In this document: positions 11,430-20,050 of the stretch, in pieces
Layout: every line of letters begins with the position of its first letter
Numbering within the stretch: the stretch's first letter is position 1
Source: Janthinobacterium sp. CG3
GTDB taxonomy: Bacteria > Pseudomonadota > Gammaproteobacteria > Burkholderiales > Burkholderiaceae_D
DNA length: 64,000 bases
Direction: 5' to 3'
Assembly: GCF_000344615.1 (NCBI RefSeq)
Contig: NZ_KB467824.1
Coordinates: 4,810,367 to 4,874,366 of the forward strand
The notes under the pieces: model-generated
Told to the model about the DNA's origin: nothing
Databases searched by the model: none
What the model saw: only the letters and a program-made list of their open reading frames with translations
Made by a program: the position numbers and the translations under genes

Positions 11430-12665
11430 ATGAGTGAACTGCGTATCAACGGCGAGCGCCTGTGGGCCGCGCTGATGGAACTGGCGAAGATCGGCGCGAC
11501 GCCGAAGGGCGGCGTCAAGCGCCTGGCGCTGACGGACCTGGACAAGCAGGGCCGCGACCTGGTGGTCGGCTGGGGCCGCGAGGCGGGCCTGAGCATCACC
11601 GTCGACCAGATCGGCAACGTCTTCATGCGCCGCGACGGCAGCGACAACACGCTGGCGCCGGTGGTCACCGGCAGCCACATCGACACCCAGCCGACCGGCG
11701 GCAAATTCGACGGCAACTACGGCGTGCTGGCCGGGCTCGAAGTGGTGCGCACCCTCAACGAGCACAACGTCACGACCGTCGCGCCGATCGAAGTGGCGTT
11801 CTGGACCAACGAAGAGGGCTCGCGCTTCGTGCCGGTGATGATGGGCTCGGGCGTGTTTTGCGGCGCCTTCAGCCTGGAGACGGCCTACGCCGCCAAGGAC
11901 ACCGAGGGCAAGACGGTCGGCGAGGAGCTGGCGCGCATCGGCTATCTGGGCGAGCAGGTGCCGGGCCGGCACCCGATCGGCGCCTACTTCGAGACCCACA
12001 TCGAACAGGGGCCGGTGCTGGAAGACGCCGACGTCGTCATCGGCGTGGTGCCGGCGGTGATGGGGCTGTCGTGGTACGACTGCGTGGTGAGCGGCATGGA
12101 GGCGCACGCCGGGCCGACGCCGATGGGCCTGCGCAAGGACGCGTTGCAGATATCGACGCGCATCATGCAGGAAGTGGTGGCCATCGCCAACCGCTACCCG
12201 CCGTACGGGCGCGGCACGGTCGGCATGGTACAAGTGTTCCCGAACAGCCGCAACGTCATCCCGGGCGAAGTCACATTCAGCATCGACCTGCGCAACGTCA
12301 ACGAGGCGCTGCTCAACACCATGCACCAGGAAATGCTGGCCTTCATCGAGCGCACCCGCGTCGACTCGGGCTTGGCGATCAGCGTCGAACGGGTCTCGTA
12401 CTACCCGCCGTGCCCGTTCCACCCGGACTGCGTCGACGCCGTGCGCAAGGCCACCGCCCAACTCGGCTACAGCAGCATGGACGTGGTCTCCGGCGCCGGC
12501 CACGACGCCATCTACGCGGCGCGGCTGGCGCCGTCCGGCATGATCTTCGTGCCGTGCAAAGACGGCATCAGCCACAACGAAATCGAAGACGCCCAACCGG
12601 CGCACCTCGAAGCGGGCTGCAACGTCCTGCTGCACGCCATGTTACAGCGCGCCGGCACCGCCTGA
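11430..12665 (+). CDS. Zn-dependent N-carbamoyl-beta-alanine amidohydrolase (M20/hydantoinase-carbamoylase family)
   Basis: 411 aa with the M20 carbamoylase hallmarks: TGSHIDTQPTGGKFDGNYG (metal-binding His and Asp), the catalytic/metal Glu pair in FWTNEEGSRF, and ETHIEQGPVLE, with the dimerisation-domain signature GMEAHAGPTPMGLRKDA. It hydrolyses N-carbamoyl-beta-alanine to beta-alanine, CO2 and NH3, feeding the aminotransferase at the head of the cluster. The start at 11430 follows AAGGAG by nine bases. The 3' end overlaps the convergent alpha/beta hydrolase gene by 24 bp. This is the M20 type, not the nitrilase-type beta-ureidopropionase of animals. Confidence 0.9.
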   Translation: MSELRINGERLWAALMELAKIGATPKGGVKRLALTDLDKQGRDLVVGWGREAGLSITVDQIGNVFMRRDGSDNTLAPVVTGSHIDTQPTGGKFDGNYGVLAGLEVVRTLNEHNVTTVAPIEVAFWTNEEGSRFVPVMMGSGVFCGAFSLETAYAAKDTEGKTVGEELARIGYLGEQVPGRHPIGAYFETHIEQGPVLEDADVVIGVVPAVMGLSWYDCVVSGMEAHAGPTPMGLRKDALQISTRIMQEVVAIANRYPPYGRGTVGMVQVFPNSRNVIPGEVTFSIDLRNVNEALLNTMHQEMLAFIERTRVDSGLAISVERVSYYPPCPFHPDCVDAVRKATAQLGYSSMDVVSGAGHDAIYAARLAPSGMIFVPCKDGISHNEIEDAQPAHLEAGCNVLLHAMLQRAGTA

Positions 12666-13520
12666 GCGATCCGCGGCCAGGTGGCGCAGCAGGGCGGCGC
12701 CGAACGCTTCGGGCTGTTCCCATTGCGGCGCGTGGCCGGCGCCCGCCAGGCCGACTAGTTGGGTGGTGCCCGTCATGCGCGCCAGGTGGTGGAAGGTGGC
12801 TTCGGCGTAGAGCCGGCTTTCTTTGCCGTAGATGTATTGGCAGCGCTCGCCCAGCGCCGGCAGCAGCGCGCGGTAGTCTTGCCGCGCCATGTCGGTCCAC
12901 AGTTGCGCCAGTCCTTCCGCGGCGTTGGCGCGCATCAGGGCGCCCAGGCGCGCCAGTAGCGCCGGATCGGGGCTGGCGCCGCGGGCGAATAGTTTGGCCG
13001 CGCTGATGTCGGCGAGGCGGCCCCAGTTGGCGCGCACCGCCGCCGCCGTCGGCGCCACCATCGTTTCCGGGTAGCCGCCCGTCAGGCCGTCGCTCCATGC
13101 GGCGTCGGTGACGATTTTCGCCGTCATGTCGACGACGCTCAGTTTGTCCAGCCCGCCCAGGCCGTCGCCGCGCAGGTGCTCCCACGCGACCATCGCGCCC
13201 ATCGACCAGCCTACCAGCGAGTAGCGGCCCAGTTCAAGGTGGGCGATGAGTTCGCGCAGGTCGGCCGCCAGCATGGCGATGCTCAGCGGCGCCCCCGGCA
13301 CGCCCGGCGACCGGCCGTGGCCGCGCAGGTCGGGGACGATCAGCCGCAGGCCGCGCCCGGCCAGCGCCGTTTGCCGCTCGAAGAAGTCGCCCGAGGCGCC
13401 CCAGCCGTGCAGCAGGATGACAGGGACGGGCGCGGGCGCGCCGGCGCCGCTGTCGCGGTAGTGCAGCCGCGCGCCGTCGCGTAGCGCGAGCTCGGAATTT
13501 GTGCCGGTAGTCGTTGACAT
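12642..13520 (-). CDS. Alpha/beta hydrolase
   Basis: 292 aa. It has the oxyanion motif LLHGWGASGDFF, the nucleophile elbow VGWSMGAM (Ser106) and a C-terminal GAGHAPQWEQP that supplies the catalytic His, so the triad looks intact. No signal peptide, so it is probably cytoplasmic. It diverges from a TetR regulator across a perfect palindrome and is likely co-regulated with the acyl-CoA/ABC transporter cluster on the other side. A role as an esterase or thioesterase releasing the acid taken up or activated by that cluster is inference. Its 3' end overlaps the carbamoylase gene in antisense. Confidence 0.85.
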   Translation of the reverse strand: MSTTTGTNSELALRDGARLHYRDSGAGAPAPVPVILLHGWGASGDFFERQTALAGRGLRLIVPDLRGHGRSPGVPGAPLSIAMLAADLRELIAHLELGRYSLVGWSMGAMVAWEHLRGDGLGGLDKLSVVDMTAKIVTDAAWSDGLTGGYPETMVAPTAAAVRANWGRLADISAAKLFARGASPDPALLARLGALMRANAAEGLAQLWTDMARQDYRALLPALGERCQYIYGKESRLYAEATFHHLARMTGTTQLVGLAGAGHAPQWEQPEAFGAALLRHLAADRSGGAGAL

Positions 13521-13530
13521 TGTTGTTTTT

Positions 13531-13568
13531 CAATATACAATATGACGCATGAATCATATTGTATATTG
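13531..13568. promoter_or_regulatory. Perfect 15-bp-arm palindrome, probable TetR operator
   Basis: CAATATACAATATGA at 13531-13545 is exactly reverse-complementary to 13554-13568, with an 8-base spacer. It is AT-rich in a GC-rich neighbourhood and lies between the two divergent starts (13520 and 13576), ending eight bases before the TetR start. Autorepression by the adjacent TetR protein and control of the hydrolase are the natural reading (inference). Confidence 0.82.
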
Positions 13569-13575
13569 AGTAGCC

Positions 13576-14193
13576 ATGCAAGCGACCCCAGTCAAGAAAA
13601 TCGACCCGCCGAAGACCGCCCGCGGCCTGAAAACGCGCGCCAAGATCCTCGCGGCGGCCGAGCAGGTGTTCGGCAACAAGGGCTTCCACGCCGCCTCGAT
13701 CGCGGAAATCACCCAGGTCGCCGAGGTCTCGCAGGGTACCTTCTATATCTACTTTCCGGACAAGGAAGAGGCGTTCCGCGCGCTGGTCGAGTACATGGGC
13801 CAGGAAACGCAAGCCTTCATCCGCCAGCGCACCGGCGCCGCGCAGAGCCGGATCGAGGCCGAGCGCCTCGGTTTGCAAGCCTTTCTGTCTTTCGTCGCCG
13901 AGCACAAAAACCTGTACCGCATCGTGCTCGAGTCGCTGTTCGTCGACGAGGCGATCTACCGCAACTACTTCAGCAACTTCGGCGCGCTGTACCAGGGCCG
14001 GCTCGCGGCGGCGGCGGACAACGGCGAGATCAGCGCCGGCGACACCGAGGTGCGCGCCTGGTGCCTGATGGGTATCAGCCATTTCCTCGGCATGCGTTAC
14101 GGCCTGTGGGACAACCCGCAGGCGCACGCCCGCGTGGTCGACGCCGCCACCGATTTCATCAGCAACGGCTTGCGCGCGGGCGGCGCCACATGA
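13576..14193 (+). CDS. TetR/AcrR-family transcriptional regulator
   Basis: 205 aa. The N-terminal HTH (residues about 20-65) contains the typical stretches KILAAAEQVFGNKGFHAASI and VSQGTFYIYFPDKEEAF. The C-terminal ligand domain is helical and not assignable to a ligand. It sits directly on the palindrome at 13531-13568 and its stop overlaps the start of the enoyl-CoA hydratase gene by four bases, so it is probably the local, autoregulated repressor of the whole acyl-CoA cluster. The inducer may be an acyl-CoA, as for several TetR repressors in similar settings (inference). Confidence 0.93.
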   Translation: MQATPVKKIDPPKTARGLKTRAKILAAAEQVFGNKGFHAASIAEITQVAEVSQGTFYIYFPDKEEAFRALVEYMGQETQAFIRQRTGAAQSRIEAERLGLQAFLSFVAEHKNLYRIVLESLFVDEAIYRNYFSNFGALYQGRLAAAADNGEISAGDTEVRAWCLMGISHFLGMRYGLWDNPQAHARVVDAATDFISNGLRAGGAT

Positions 14194-14969
14194 CGGCGCT
14201 GGTGCTGGTCGAGCGCGACGGCGCGATCGCGCGTCTGGTGTTGAACCGCCCGGCGCGCCACAACAGCCTGGTGCCCGAGTTGTTGCGCGCGCTGCTGGCG
14301 GCGCTGGACGCCTGCGAGGCCGACGCCGGCATCGGCGCGCTGGTGCTGGCGCACGCCGGAACGTCGTTTTCAACCGGCGGCGACGTGCGCGCCTTGCATG
14401 AACAGGGCGAGGGCATCGCCGCCTACGGCGCCGAGCTGGTCGGCCTGCTCAACGAGGCCATCGTGCGCCTGGCCGGCGGCGCCAAGCCGGTCGTGGCGGC
14501 GGTCGACGGCATCGTCACCGGCGGCGCGCTCGGCCTGGTGCTGGCCTGCGACATCGTGCTGGTGTCGGCGCGCGCCAGCTTCACGCCTTATTACGTCGAC
14601 GTCGGCTTCAGCCCGGACGGTGGTTGGAGCGCGTTGCTGCCGGCCTTTATCGGCCCGGCGCGCGCGCGCACGGTGCAGTTGCTGAACCAGCGCATCAGCG
14701 CCGAGCAGGCGCTGGCCTGGGGCATGGCGTCGAAGCTGGTGGCGTCGATCGACATGGCCGACCAGGCCGCCGCGACGGCCCGCGCCGTCGCCGCCAAGGT
14801 GCCCGGCAGCGTGCGCCGCACGCGCGCCTTGCTGGGGCCGGACCCGCTGCGCCTGGCCGCGGCGCTGGAGCGGGAACGCGTCGAATTTTTACGCCAGCTG
14901 GTGAGCGCGGAGGCGCAGCAAGGCATGCGGCGGTTCTTGTCCCAGGGCAGCCAGGCGCTACAGCGTTAA
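14190..14969 (+). CDS. Enoyl-CoA hydratase/isomerase family protein
   Basis: 259 aa, standard crotonase length. Oxyanion-hole regions are visible: RPARHNSLVPELL near residue 20, GTSFSTGGDVRALHEQ near 60, and AAVDGIVTGGALGLVLACDI near 110. One expected catalytic position is changed from the canonical Glu pair (the later segment reads VDVGFSPDGGWSALL), so it may be an isomerase-like member rather than a strict hydratase. It is coupled to the TetR gene by an ATGA overlap and precedes a Liv-type transporter. The likely role is beta-oxidation of the acid imported and activated by the neighbouring genes. Confidence 0.88.
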   Translation: MTALVLVERDGAIARLVLNRPARHNSLVPELLRALLAALDACEADAGIGALVLAHAGTSFSTGGDVRALHEQGEGIAAYGAELVGLLNEAIVRLAGGAKPVVAAVDGIVTGGALGLVLACDIVLVSARASFTPYYVDVGFSPDGGWSALLPAFIGPARARTVQLLNQRISAEQALAWGMASKLVASIDMADQAAATARAVAAKVPGSVRRTRALLGPDPLRLAAALERERVEFLRQLVSAEAQQGMRRFLSQGSQALQR

Positions 14970-15091
14970 TAGCTGATACGGGCGCGACGATGTACGGTTT
15001 CATGCATGTGTCATCCAGTGTCAAGGGCGCGCTACGCGGCGTCTTGGCGTCAGTGCATCTCCACCATCATATGAAAAAGGATAGAAGAGAC

Positions 15092-16285
15092 ATGAATACC
15101 ATATCGTTGACGATGAAGGCCGCCGGCGCGCTGCTGGCGCTGGCGTGCGCGAGTACGCCGGCGCGGGCCGCCGATATCAAAATCGCCCACATCTATAGCA
15201 AGACCGGCGCGCTGGAAGCCTACGGCAAGCAGACCCAGACCGGGCTGATGATGGGGCTGGACTACGCCACCGGCGGCAGCATGACCGTCAAGGGCCGCAA
15301 GATCGTCGTCATCGAGAAGGACGACCAGGGCAAGCCGGACGTCGGCAAGTCGCTGCTGGCGCAGGCCTACGGCGACGACAAGGTCGACCTGGCCGTCGGC
15401 CCGACCTCGTCGAGCGTGGCCATCGCCATGCTACCGGTGGCCGAGGAATACAAGAAGGTGCTGCTGGTGGAGCCGGCGGTGGCCGATTCGATCACCGGCA
15501 GCAAGTGGAACCGCTACGTCTTCCGCAGCGGGCGCAACTCGTCCCAGGACGCCATCGCCAACGCCGTCGCGCTGGACAAGCCGGGCGTGACCATCGCCAC
15601 GCTGGCGCAGGACTACGCCTTCGGGCGCGACGGCGTGAAGGCCTTCTCCCAGGCGCTGTCGGGCAAGGGCGCCAAACTGGTGCACGAGGAATATCTGCCC
15701 ACCTCGACCACCGACTTCACCGCCGGCGCCCAGCGCCTGATCGACGCGCTGAAGAACCAGCCCGGGCGCAAGGTGATCTTCGTGATCTGGGCCGGCGCCG
15801 GCAACCCCTTCAAGATCGCCGACCTGGACCTGAAGCGCTACGGCATCGAGATCGCCAGCGGCGGCAATATCCTGCCGGCGATGGCCGCCTACAAGCAGTT
15901 CCCCGGCATGCAGGGCGCCACCTATTATTACTTCGGCATCCCGAAGAACCCGGCCAACACCTGGCTGGTCGCCGAGCACTACAAGAAGTTCAAGACGCCG
16001 CCCGATTTCTTCACGGCCGGCGGCATGGCGGCCGGCATCGCGCTGGTGGAGGCGCTGAAAAAGGCCGACGACAGCGGCTCGGAAAAGCTGATCAAGGCCA
16101 TGGAGGGCATGGAGTTCCAGAGCCCGAAAGGCAAGATGGTGTTCCGCAAGGAGGACCACCAGGCGCTGCAGTCGATGTACCACTTCCAGATCAAGGCCGA
16201 TCCGGCGTTTGCCTGGGGCGTGCCGGAGCTGGTGCGCGAGCTGACGATCGAGGAGATCAAGGTGCCGCTGCGTAACAAGCTGTGA
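15092..16285 (+). CDS. Liv-type ABC transporter periplasmic substrate-binding protein
   Basis: 397 aa, type I periplasmic binding fold. The first 28 residues (MNTISLTMKAAGALLALACA, then STPARA) are a signal peptide, cleaved about ARA-AD. The mature protein begins DIKIAHIYSKTGALEAYGKQ, as in LivJ/UrtA relatives. The ATG at 15092 is preferred over one 21 bases upstream because it starts the signal peptide cleanly. It heads the transporter genes that follow. Related proteins bind branched-chain amino acids but also aromatic or short carboxylates; the acyl-CoA ligase and hydratases nearby favour a carboxylate. Confidence 0.9.
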   Translation: MNTISLTMKAAGALLALACASTPARAADIKIAHIYSKTGALEAYGKQTQTGLMMGLDYATGGSMTVKGRKIVVIEKDDQGKPDVGKSLLAQAYGDDKVDLAVGPTSSSVAIAMLPVAEEYKKVLLVEPAVADSITGSKWNRYVFRSGRNSSQDAIANAVALDKPGVTIATLAQDYAFGRDGVKAFSQALSGKGAKLVHEEYLPTSTTDFTAGAQRLIDALKNQPGRKVIFVIWAGAGNPFKIADLDLKRYGIEIASGGNILPAMAAYKQFPGMQGATYYYFGIPKNPANTWLVAEHYKKFKTPPDFFTAGGMAAGIALVEALKKADDSGSEKLIKAMEGMEFQSPKGKMVFRKEDHQALQSMYHFQIKADPAFAWGVPELVRELTIEEIKVPLRNKL

Positions 16286-16297
16286 CGCCGCCGGCCA

Positions 16298-16330
16298 AAC
16301 CAAGAGCGTAACCCCGGGGTCGGACCCCAA
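16298..16330. repeat. Dispersed GGGTC-type repeat, copy 3
   Basis: Reads AACCAAGAGCGTAACCCC then GGGGTCGGACCCC. The first 18 bases match, with one difference, the start of the copy at 54221 (AACCAAGCGCGTAACCCC). It lies between the binding-protein gene and livG. Confidence 0.7.
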
Positions 16331-16450
16331 GGGACGCGGTGTCCCCGCCTGCCCCCCCTGCGCTTTTGGGTTTTCGGCATCCGTGGCAGCACCTTGGCGT
16401 TACCTTTTTTTGCACATTTTTGCCGCCTTCAAACGCGGCTCGGGTTCCCC

Positions 16451-17221
16451 ATGTCCATTTCTCTCGAAACGCGCGCGCTGACCGTCAATTTTGGCGGCCA
16501 CGTGGCGGTCAACCAGGTCTCGTGCGCCTTCCGGCCCGGCACCCTGACCGCCATCGTCGGCCCCAACGGCGCCGGCAAGACCACCTATTTCAATCTGATC
16601 TCCGGCCAGTTGCCGGCCAGCGGCGGCGAGGTGCTGCTGAACGGCGAGAACCTGACGCGCCACGGCGCCGCCGCGCGCGCCCGCGGCGGCCTGGGCCGGG
16701 CCTTCCAGCTGACCAATCTTTTTCCGCGCCTGTCGGTGCTGGAAAACGTGCGCCTGGTGCTGCAGGTGCGCCACCGCATCGGCCTGCGCCTGCTGACGAC
16801 CTGGTTCAGCCAGCGCCACCTGATCGAGGAGGCCGACGACATCCTCGAACAGATTTCCCTGACGGCGCGGCGCGAGACGCCGGCCAGCGCGCTGTCGCAC
16901 GGCGACCAGCGCAAGCTGGAGGTCGGCCTGCTGCTGGCGATGCAGCCGCAGGTGTTCATGTTCGACGAACCGACCGCCGGCATGAGCCACGACGAGGCGC
17001 CGGTGATCCTCGAGCTGATCGCGCGGATCCAGGCGCGGCGCGACAAGACCATCCTGCTGGTCGAGCACAAGATGGACGTGGTCGAGCGCCTGGCCGACCG
17101 CGTCATCGTGCTCAACCACGGCGAGCTGGTGGCCGACGGCGCGCCGGCCGAGGTGATGCGCCTGCGCGTGGTGCAGCAAGCCTATCTGGGCGCCGAGGTG
17201 GCGCTGGAGGAGGCGGCATGA
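16451..17221 (+). CDS. livG: Liv-type ABC transporter ATP-binding protein (LivG)
   Basis: 256 aa. Walker A GPNGAGKTT, LivG-type Q-loop region (RAFQLTNLFPRLSVLENV), signature LSHGDQRKLEVGLL and Walker B VFMFDEPTAGM, with the H-loop in LLVEHKMDVV. The ATG at 16451 gives the normal family length; an in-frame start 57 bases upstream would add an atypical leader. It would energise the LivHM permease with LivF. Its stop overlaps the livF start (ATGA). Confidence 0.92.
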   Translation: MSISLETRALTVNFGGHVAVNQVSCAFRPGTLTAIVGPNGAGKTTYFNLISGQLPASGGEVLLNGENLTRHGAAARARGGLGRAFQLTNLFPRLSVLENVRLVLQVRHRIGLRLLTTWFSQRHLIEEADDILEQISLTARRETPASALSHGDQRKLEVGLLLAMQPQVFMFDEPTAGMSHDEAPVILELIARIQARRDKTILLVEHKMDVVERLADRVIVLNHGELVADGAPAEVMRLRVVQQAYLGAEVALEEAA

Positions 17222-17964
17222 ACGCGCCCCTGCTGACGCTGGCCGGGGTGCACACCCACATCGGACCCTACCACATTCTGCAGGGCGTCGACCTGGAGGT
17301 GCCGCGCGGCCAACTGACCATGCTGCTGGGTCGCAACGGCGCCGGCAAGAGCACGACGCTGCGCACCATCATGGGGCTGTGGCGCGCCAGCGCCGGGTCC
17401 GTCACCTTCGGCGGCGCCGCGCTGTGCGGCGTCGGCACGGCCGACATCGCCGCCCGCGGCATCGCCTACGTGCCGGAGAACATGGGCATCTTCAGCGACC
17501 TGTCGGTGCGCGAAAACATGCTGCTGGCGGCGCGCAGCGGGCCGATGGACGGCGCCCGCCTGGAGTGGATAGTCAAGCTCTTCCCCTCGATCAAACAGTT
17601 TTGGGAGAAGCCGGCCGGCAAGCTTTCGGGCGGCCAGAAGCAGATGCTGGCGATCGGCCGCGCGCTGATCGAACCGCGCCAGTTGTACATGTTCGACGAA
17701 CCCTCCAAGGGGCTGGCGCCGGTGATGGTCAACAGCATGGTGGCGGCGCTGCGCGCGCTCAAGGAGCAGGGCGCGACGGTGCTGCTGGTCGAGCAGAACC
17801 TGGCGGTGGCGCAGGCGCTGGGCGACACGGTGGCGGTGATGGGCGCCGGCAGGGTGGTCCACCATGGCGGCATGGCGCAACTGGCGGCCGACCCCGACCT
17901 GCAGCAGCGCCTGCTCGGCCTGCACCTGGGCGCCGCCCCGGCGCGCGCCGGGGAGGGCGCGTGA
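17218..17964 (+). CDS. livF: Liv-type ABC transporter ATP-binding protein (LivF)
   Basis: 248 aa. Walker A GRNGAGKST, signature LSGGQKQMLAIGRALI, Walker B LYMFDEPSKGLAPVMV, and the H-loop region LLVEQNLAVAQ. The region AYVPENMGIFSDLSVRENML is characteristic of LivF. It is coupled to livG (4-base overlap) and livH (ATG at 17964 sharing the last base of the stop). It forms the ATPase pair with LivG. Confidence 0.92.
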   Translation: MNAPLLTLAGVHTHIGPYHILQGVDLEVPRGQLTMLLGRNGAGKSTTLRTIMGLWRASAGSVTFGGAALCGVGTADIAARGIAYVPENMGIFSDLSVRENMLLAARSGPMDGARLEWIVKLFPSIKQFWEKPAGKLSGGQKQMLAIGRALIEPRQLYMFDEPSKGLAPVMVNSMVAALRALKEQGATVLLVEQNLAVAQALGDTVAVMGAGRVVHHGGMAQLAADPDLQQRLLGLHLGAAPARAGEGA

Positions 17965-18959
17965 TGGCCGCGAGCCGCCTGCAGGCGTTCGACCAGAACC
18001 TGCCCAAGCTGGTGCTGCCGGCGCTGATGCTGCTGGCCCTGCCGCTGCTGCCCGGCCTGCCGACCTGGATCACGCTGACCGTGACCGGGCTGGCGATGGG
18101 CATGATGATCTTCATCATGGCCAGCGGCCTGACCCTGGTGTTCGGCCTGATGGACGTGATGAACTTCGGCCACGGCGCCTTTATCGCCGTCGGCGCTTTT
18201 GTGGCCACCAGCGTGCTGCGGCGGATGGCGGGCTGGATGGAGGCCGACAGCCTGCTGCTCAACGGCGGCGCCGTCGGCGTCGCGCTGCTGGTGGCGGCGC
18301 TGGTCACCGGCCTGCTGGGCTGGGGCGTCGAGCGCCTGATGATACGCCCGGTCTACGGCAGCCACCTGACCCAGATCCTGGTCACCACCGGCGGCCTGAT
18401 CGTCGCCGAGCAGCTGATCCACGTCATCTGGGGGCCGGAGCAGATTCCGCTGCCGCGCCCGGCCAGCCTGCGCGGCGCCTGGATCGTCGGCGACGTCGCG
18501 GTCGAAAAATTCCGCCTGCTGGCGGTGGCGCTGGGGCTGCTGGTCTTCGCCGCCATGTGGCTGGTACTGAACCGCACCAAGATCGGTCTGCTGGTGCGCG
18601 CCGGCGTGCAGGACCGCGAAATGGTGGAAGCGCTGGGCTACCGCGTCGGCGTGCTGTTCGTCGGCGTCTTCGTCGCCGGTTCCGCGCTGGCCGGGCTGGG
18701 CGGGGTGCTGTGGGGCTTGTACCAGGAAAGCGTCAGCGCCGCGCTGGGCGCGCAACTGATGGTGCTGATCTTCATCGTCATCATCATCGGCGGCCTCGGC
18801 TCGGTTGGCGGCTGCTTCGCCGGCGCGCTGCTGGTCGGCCTGACCGCCAACTACGCCGGCTTCCTGGCGCCCAAGGTGGCGCTGGGCGCCAACATCCTGT
18901 TGATGGTGCTGATCCTGCTGTGGCGCCCGCAGGGCCTGTTTCCGGTGACGTCGCGATGA
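17964..18959 (+). CDS. livH: Liv-type ABC transporter permease (LivH)
   Basis: 331 aa, strongly hydrophobic, with about eight predicted transmembrane helices. It has the LivH signature region LVFGLMDVMNFGHGAFIAVG near residue 60 and a C-terminal loop GLGSVGGCFAGALLVGL. It pairs with LivM to form the membrane channel of the importer. Start and stop both overlap neighbouring genes, so the whole liv set is translated as one coupled unit. Confidence 0.92.
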   Translation: MAASRLQAFDQNLPKLVLPALMLLALPLLPGLPTWITLTVTGLAMGMMIFIMASGLTLVFGLMDVMNFGHGAFIAVGAFVATSVLRRMAGWMEADSLLLNGGAVGVALLVAALVTGLLGWGVERLMIRPVYGSHLTQILVTTGGLIVAEQLIHVIWGPEQIPLPRPASLRGAWIVGDVAVEKFRLLAVALGLLVFAAMWLVLNRTKIGLLVRAGVQDREMVEALGYRVGVLFVGVFVAGSALAGLGGVLWGLYQESVSAALGAQLMVLIFIVIIIGGLGSVGGCFAGALLVGLTANYAGFLAPKVALGANILLMVLILLWRPQGLFPVTSR

Positions 18960-20026
18960 TGGCCCGCCTGCTCCCCGGCGCGCTGTCGGGCGACGCGCCG
19001 CGCAGCCGCGTCCTGGCGGCCTTGCTGCTGCTGGTTTGCGTCGGCCTGCTGCTGGCGCCGTTCCTGTTCCCCGGCACGCGCGCGCTCAACGTCGCCGCCA
19101 AGATCTGCGTCTTCATCGTGCTGGCCGCCAGCTACGACCTGCTGCTGGGTTACACCGGCGTGGTCTCCTTCGCCCACACCATGTTCTTCGGCATCGGCGC
19201 CTACGGCGTCGGCATCGCCATGGCGCGCCACGAGGGCGACTGGCTGGCGCTGGCCGCCGGCGCCGCCGCGGCGTTGCTGCTGGCGCTGCTGCTGGCCCTG
19301 CTGCTGGGCGTGCTGTCGCTGCGCGTGCGCACCATTTTCTTCGCCATGATGTCGCTGGCGCTGGCGTCCTTCTTCGCCACGCTGGCGTCGCAGTTTTCCG
19401 CCTTCACCGGCGGCGAGGACGGCCTCAGCTTCAAGCTGCCGGCGCTGCTGTCGCCGGCCACGCGGTTGCTCGAGCAGCCCTTCCTCGGCGTCGACTGGAG
19501 CGGCAAGCTGCTGAGCTACTACCTGGTGTTTTTTTGCAGCCTGGCGCTGTTCCTGCTCGCGCTGCGGGTGGTCAATTCGCCGTTCGGCAAGGTGCTGCAG
19601 GCGATCCGCGAAAACGACTTCCGCGCCGCCGCCATCGGCTACAACCCGGTGCTGTACCGCACCGTGGCGAATTGCCTGGCGGCGCTGCTGGCCTGCGCCG
19701 CCGGCATCCTGTACGCGCTATGGCTGCGCTACGTCGGCCCCGACACCACGCTCAGCTTCGCCATCATGGTCGACATCCTGCTGATGGTGGTCATCGGCGG
19801 CATGGGCTCGATGTACGGCGCGGCGCTGGGCGCGGCCATTTTCGTGATCGCGCAAAACTATCTGCAAGACGGCATGAAGCTGCTGAGCGGCGCGCTGGCG
19901 GCGGCGCCGCCGCTGGCGGCGCTGTTCCATCCGGACCGTTGGCTGCTGTGGCTGGGCGTGCTGTTCATCCTCAGCGTGTACTTTTTCCCGAGCGGCATAG
20001 TCGGTCGCCTGCGCGGCAAACATTGA
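18956..20026 (+). CDS. livM: Liv-type ABC transporter permease (LivM)
   Basis: 356 aa, hydrophobic, with the LivM region LLLGYTGVVSFAHTMFFGIG and a C-terminal GGMGSMYGAALGAAIFVIAQ. Two adjacent ATGs (18956 and 18959) are possible; the first gives a 4-base overlap with livH. It ends 24 bp before the acyl-CoA ligase gene, so uptake and CoA activation are likely co-transcribed. Confidence 0.92.
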   Translation: MMARLLPGALSGDAPRSRVLAALLLLVCVGLLLAPFLFPGTRALNVAAKICVFIVLAASYDLLLGYTGVVSFAHTMFFGIGAYGVGIAMARHEGDWLALAAGAAAALLLALLLALLLGVLSLRVRTIFFAMMSLALASFFATLASQFSAFTGGEDGLSFKLPALLSPATRLLEQPFLGVDWSGKLLSYYLVFFCSLALFLLALRVVNSPFGKVLQAIRENDFRAAAIGYNPVLYRTVANCLAALLACAAGILYALWLRYVGPDTTLSFAIMVDILLMVVIGGMGSMYGAALGAAIFVIAQNYLQDGMKLLSGALAAAPPLAALFHPDRWLLWLGVLFILSVYFFPSGIVGRLRGKH

Positions 20027-20050
20027 TATTGGCATTGAAGGGAGTCGCAT

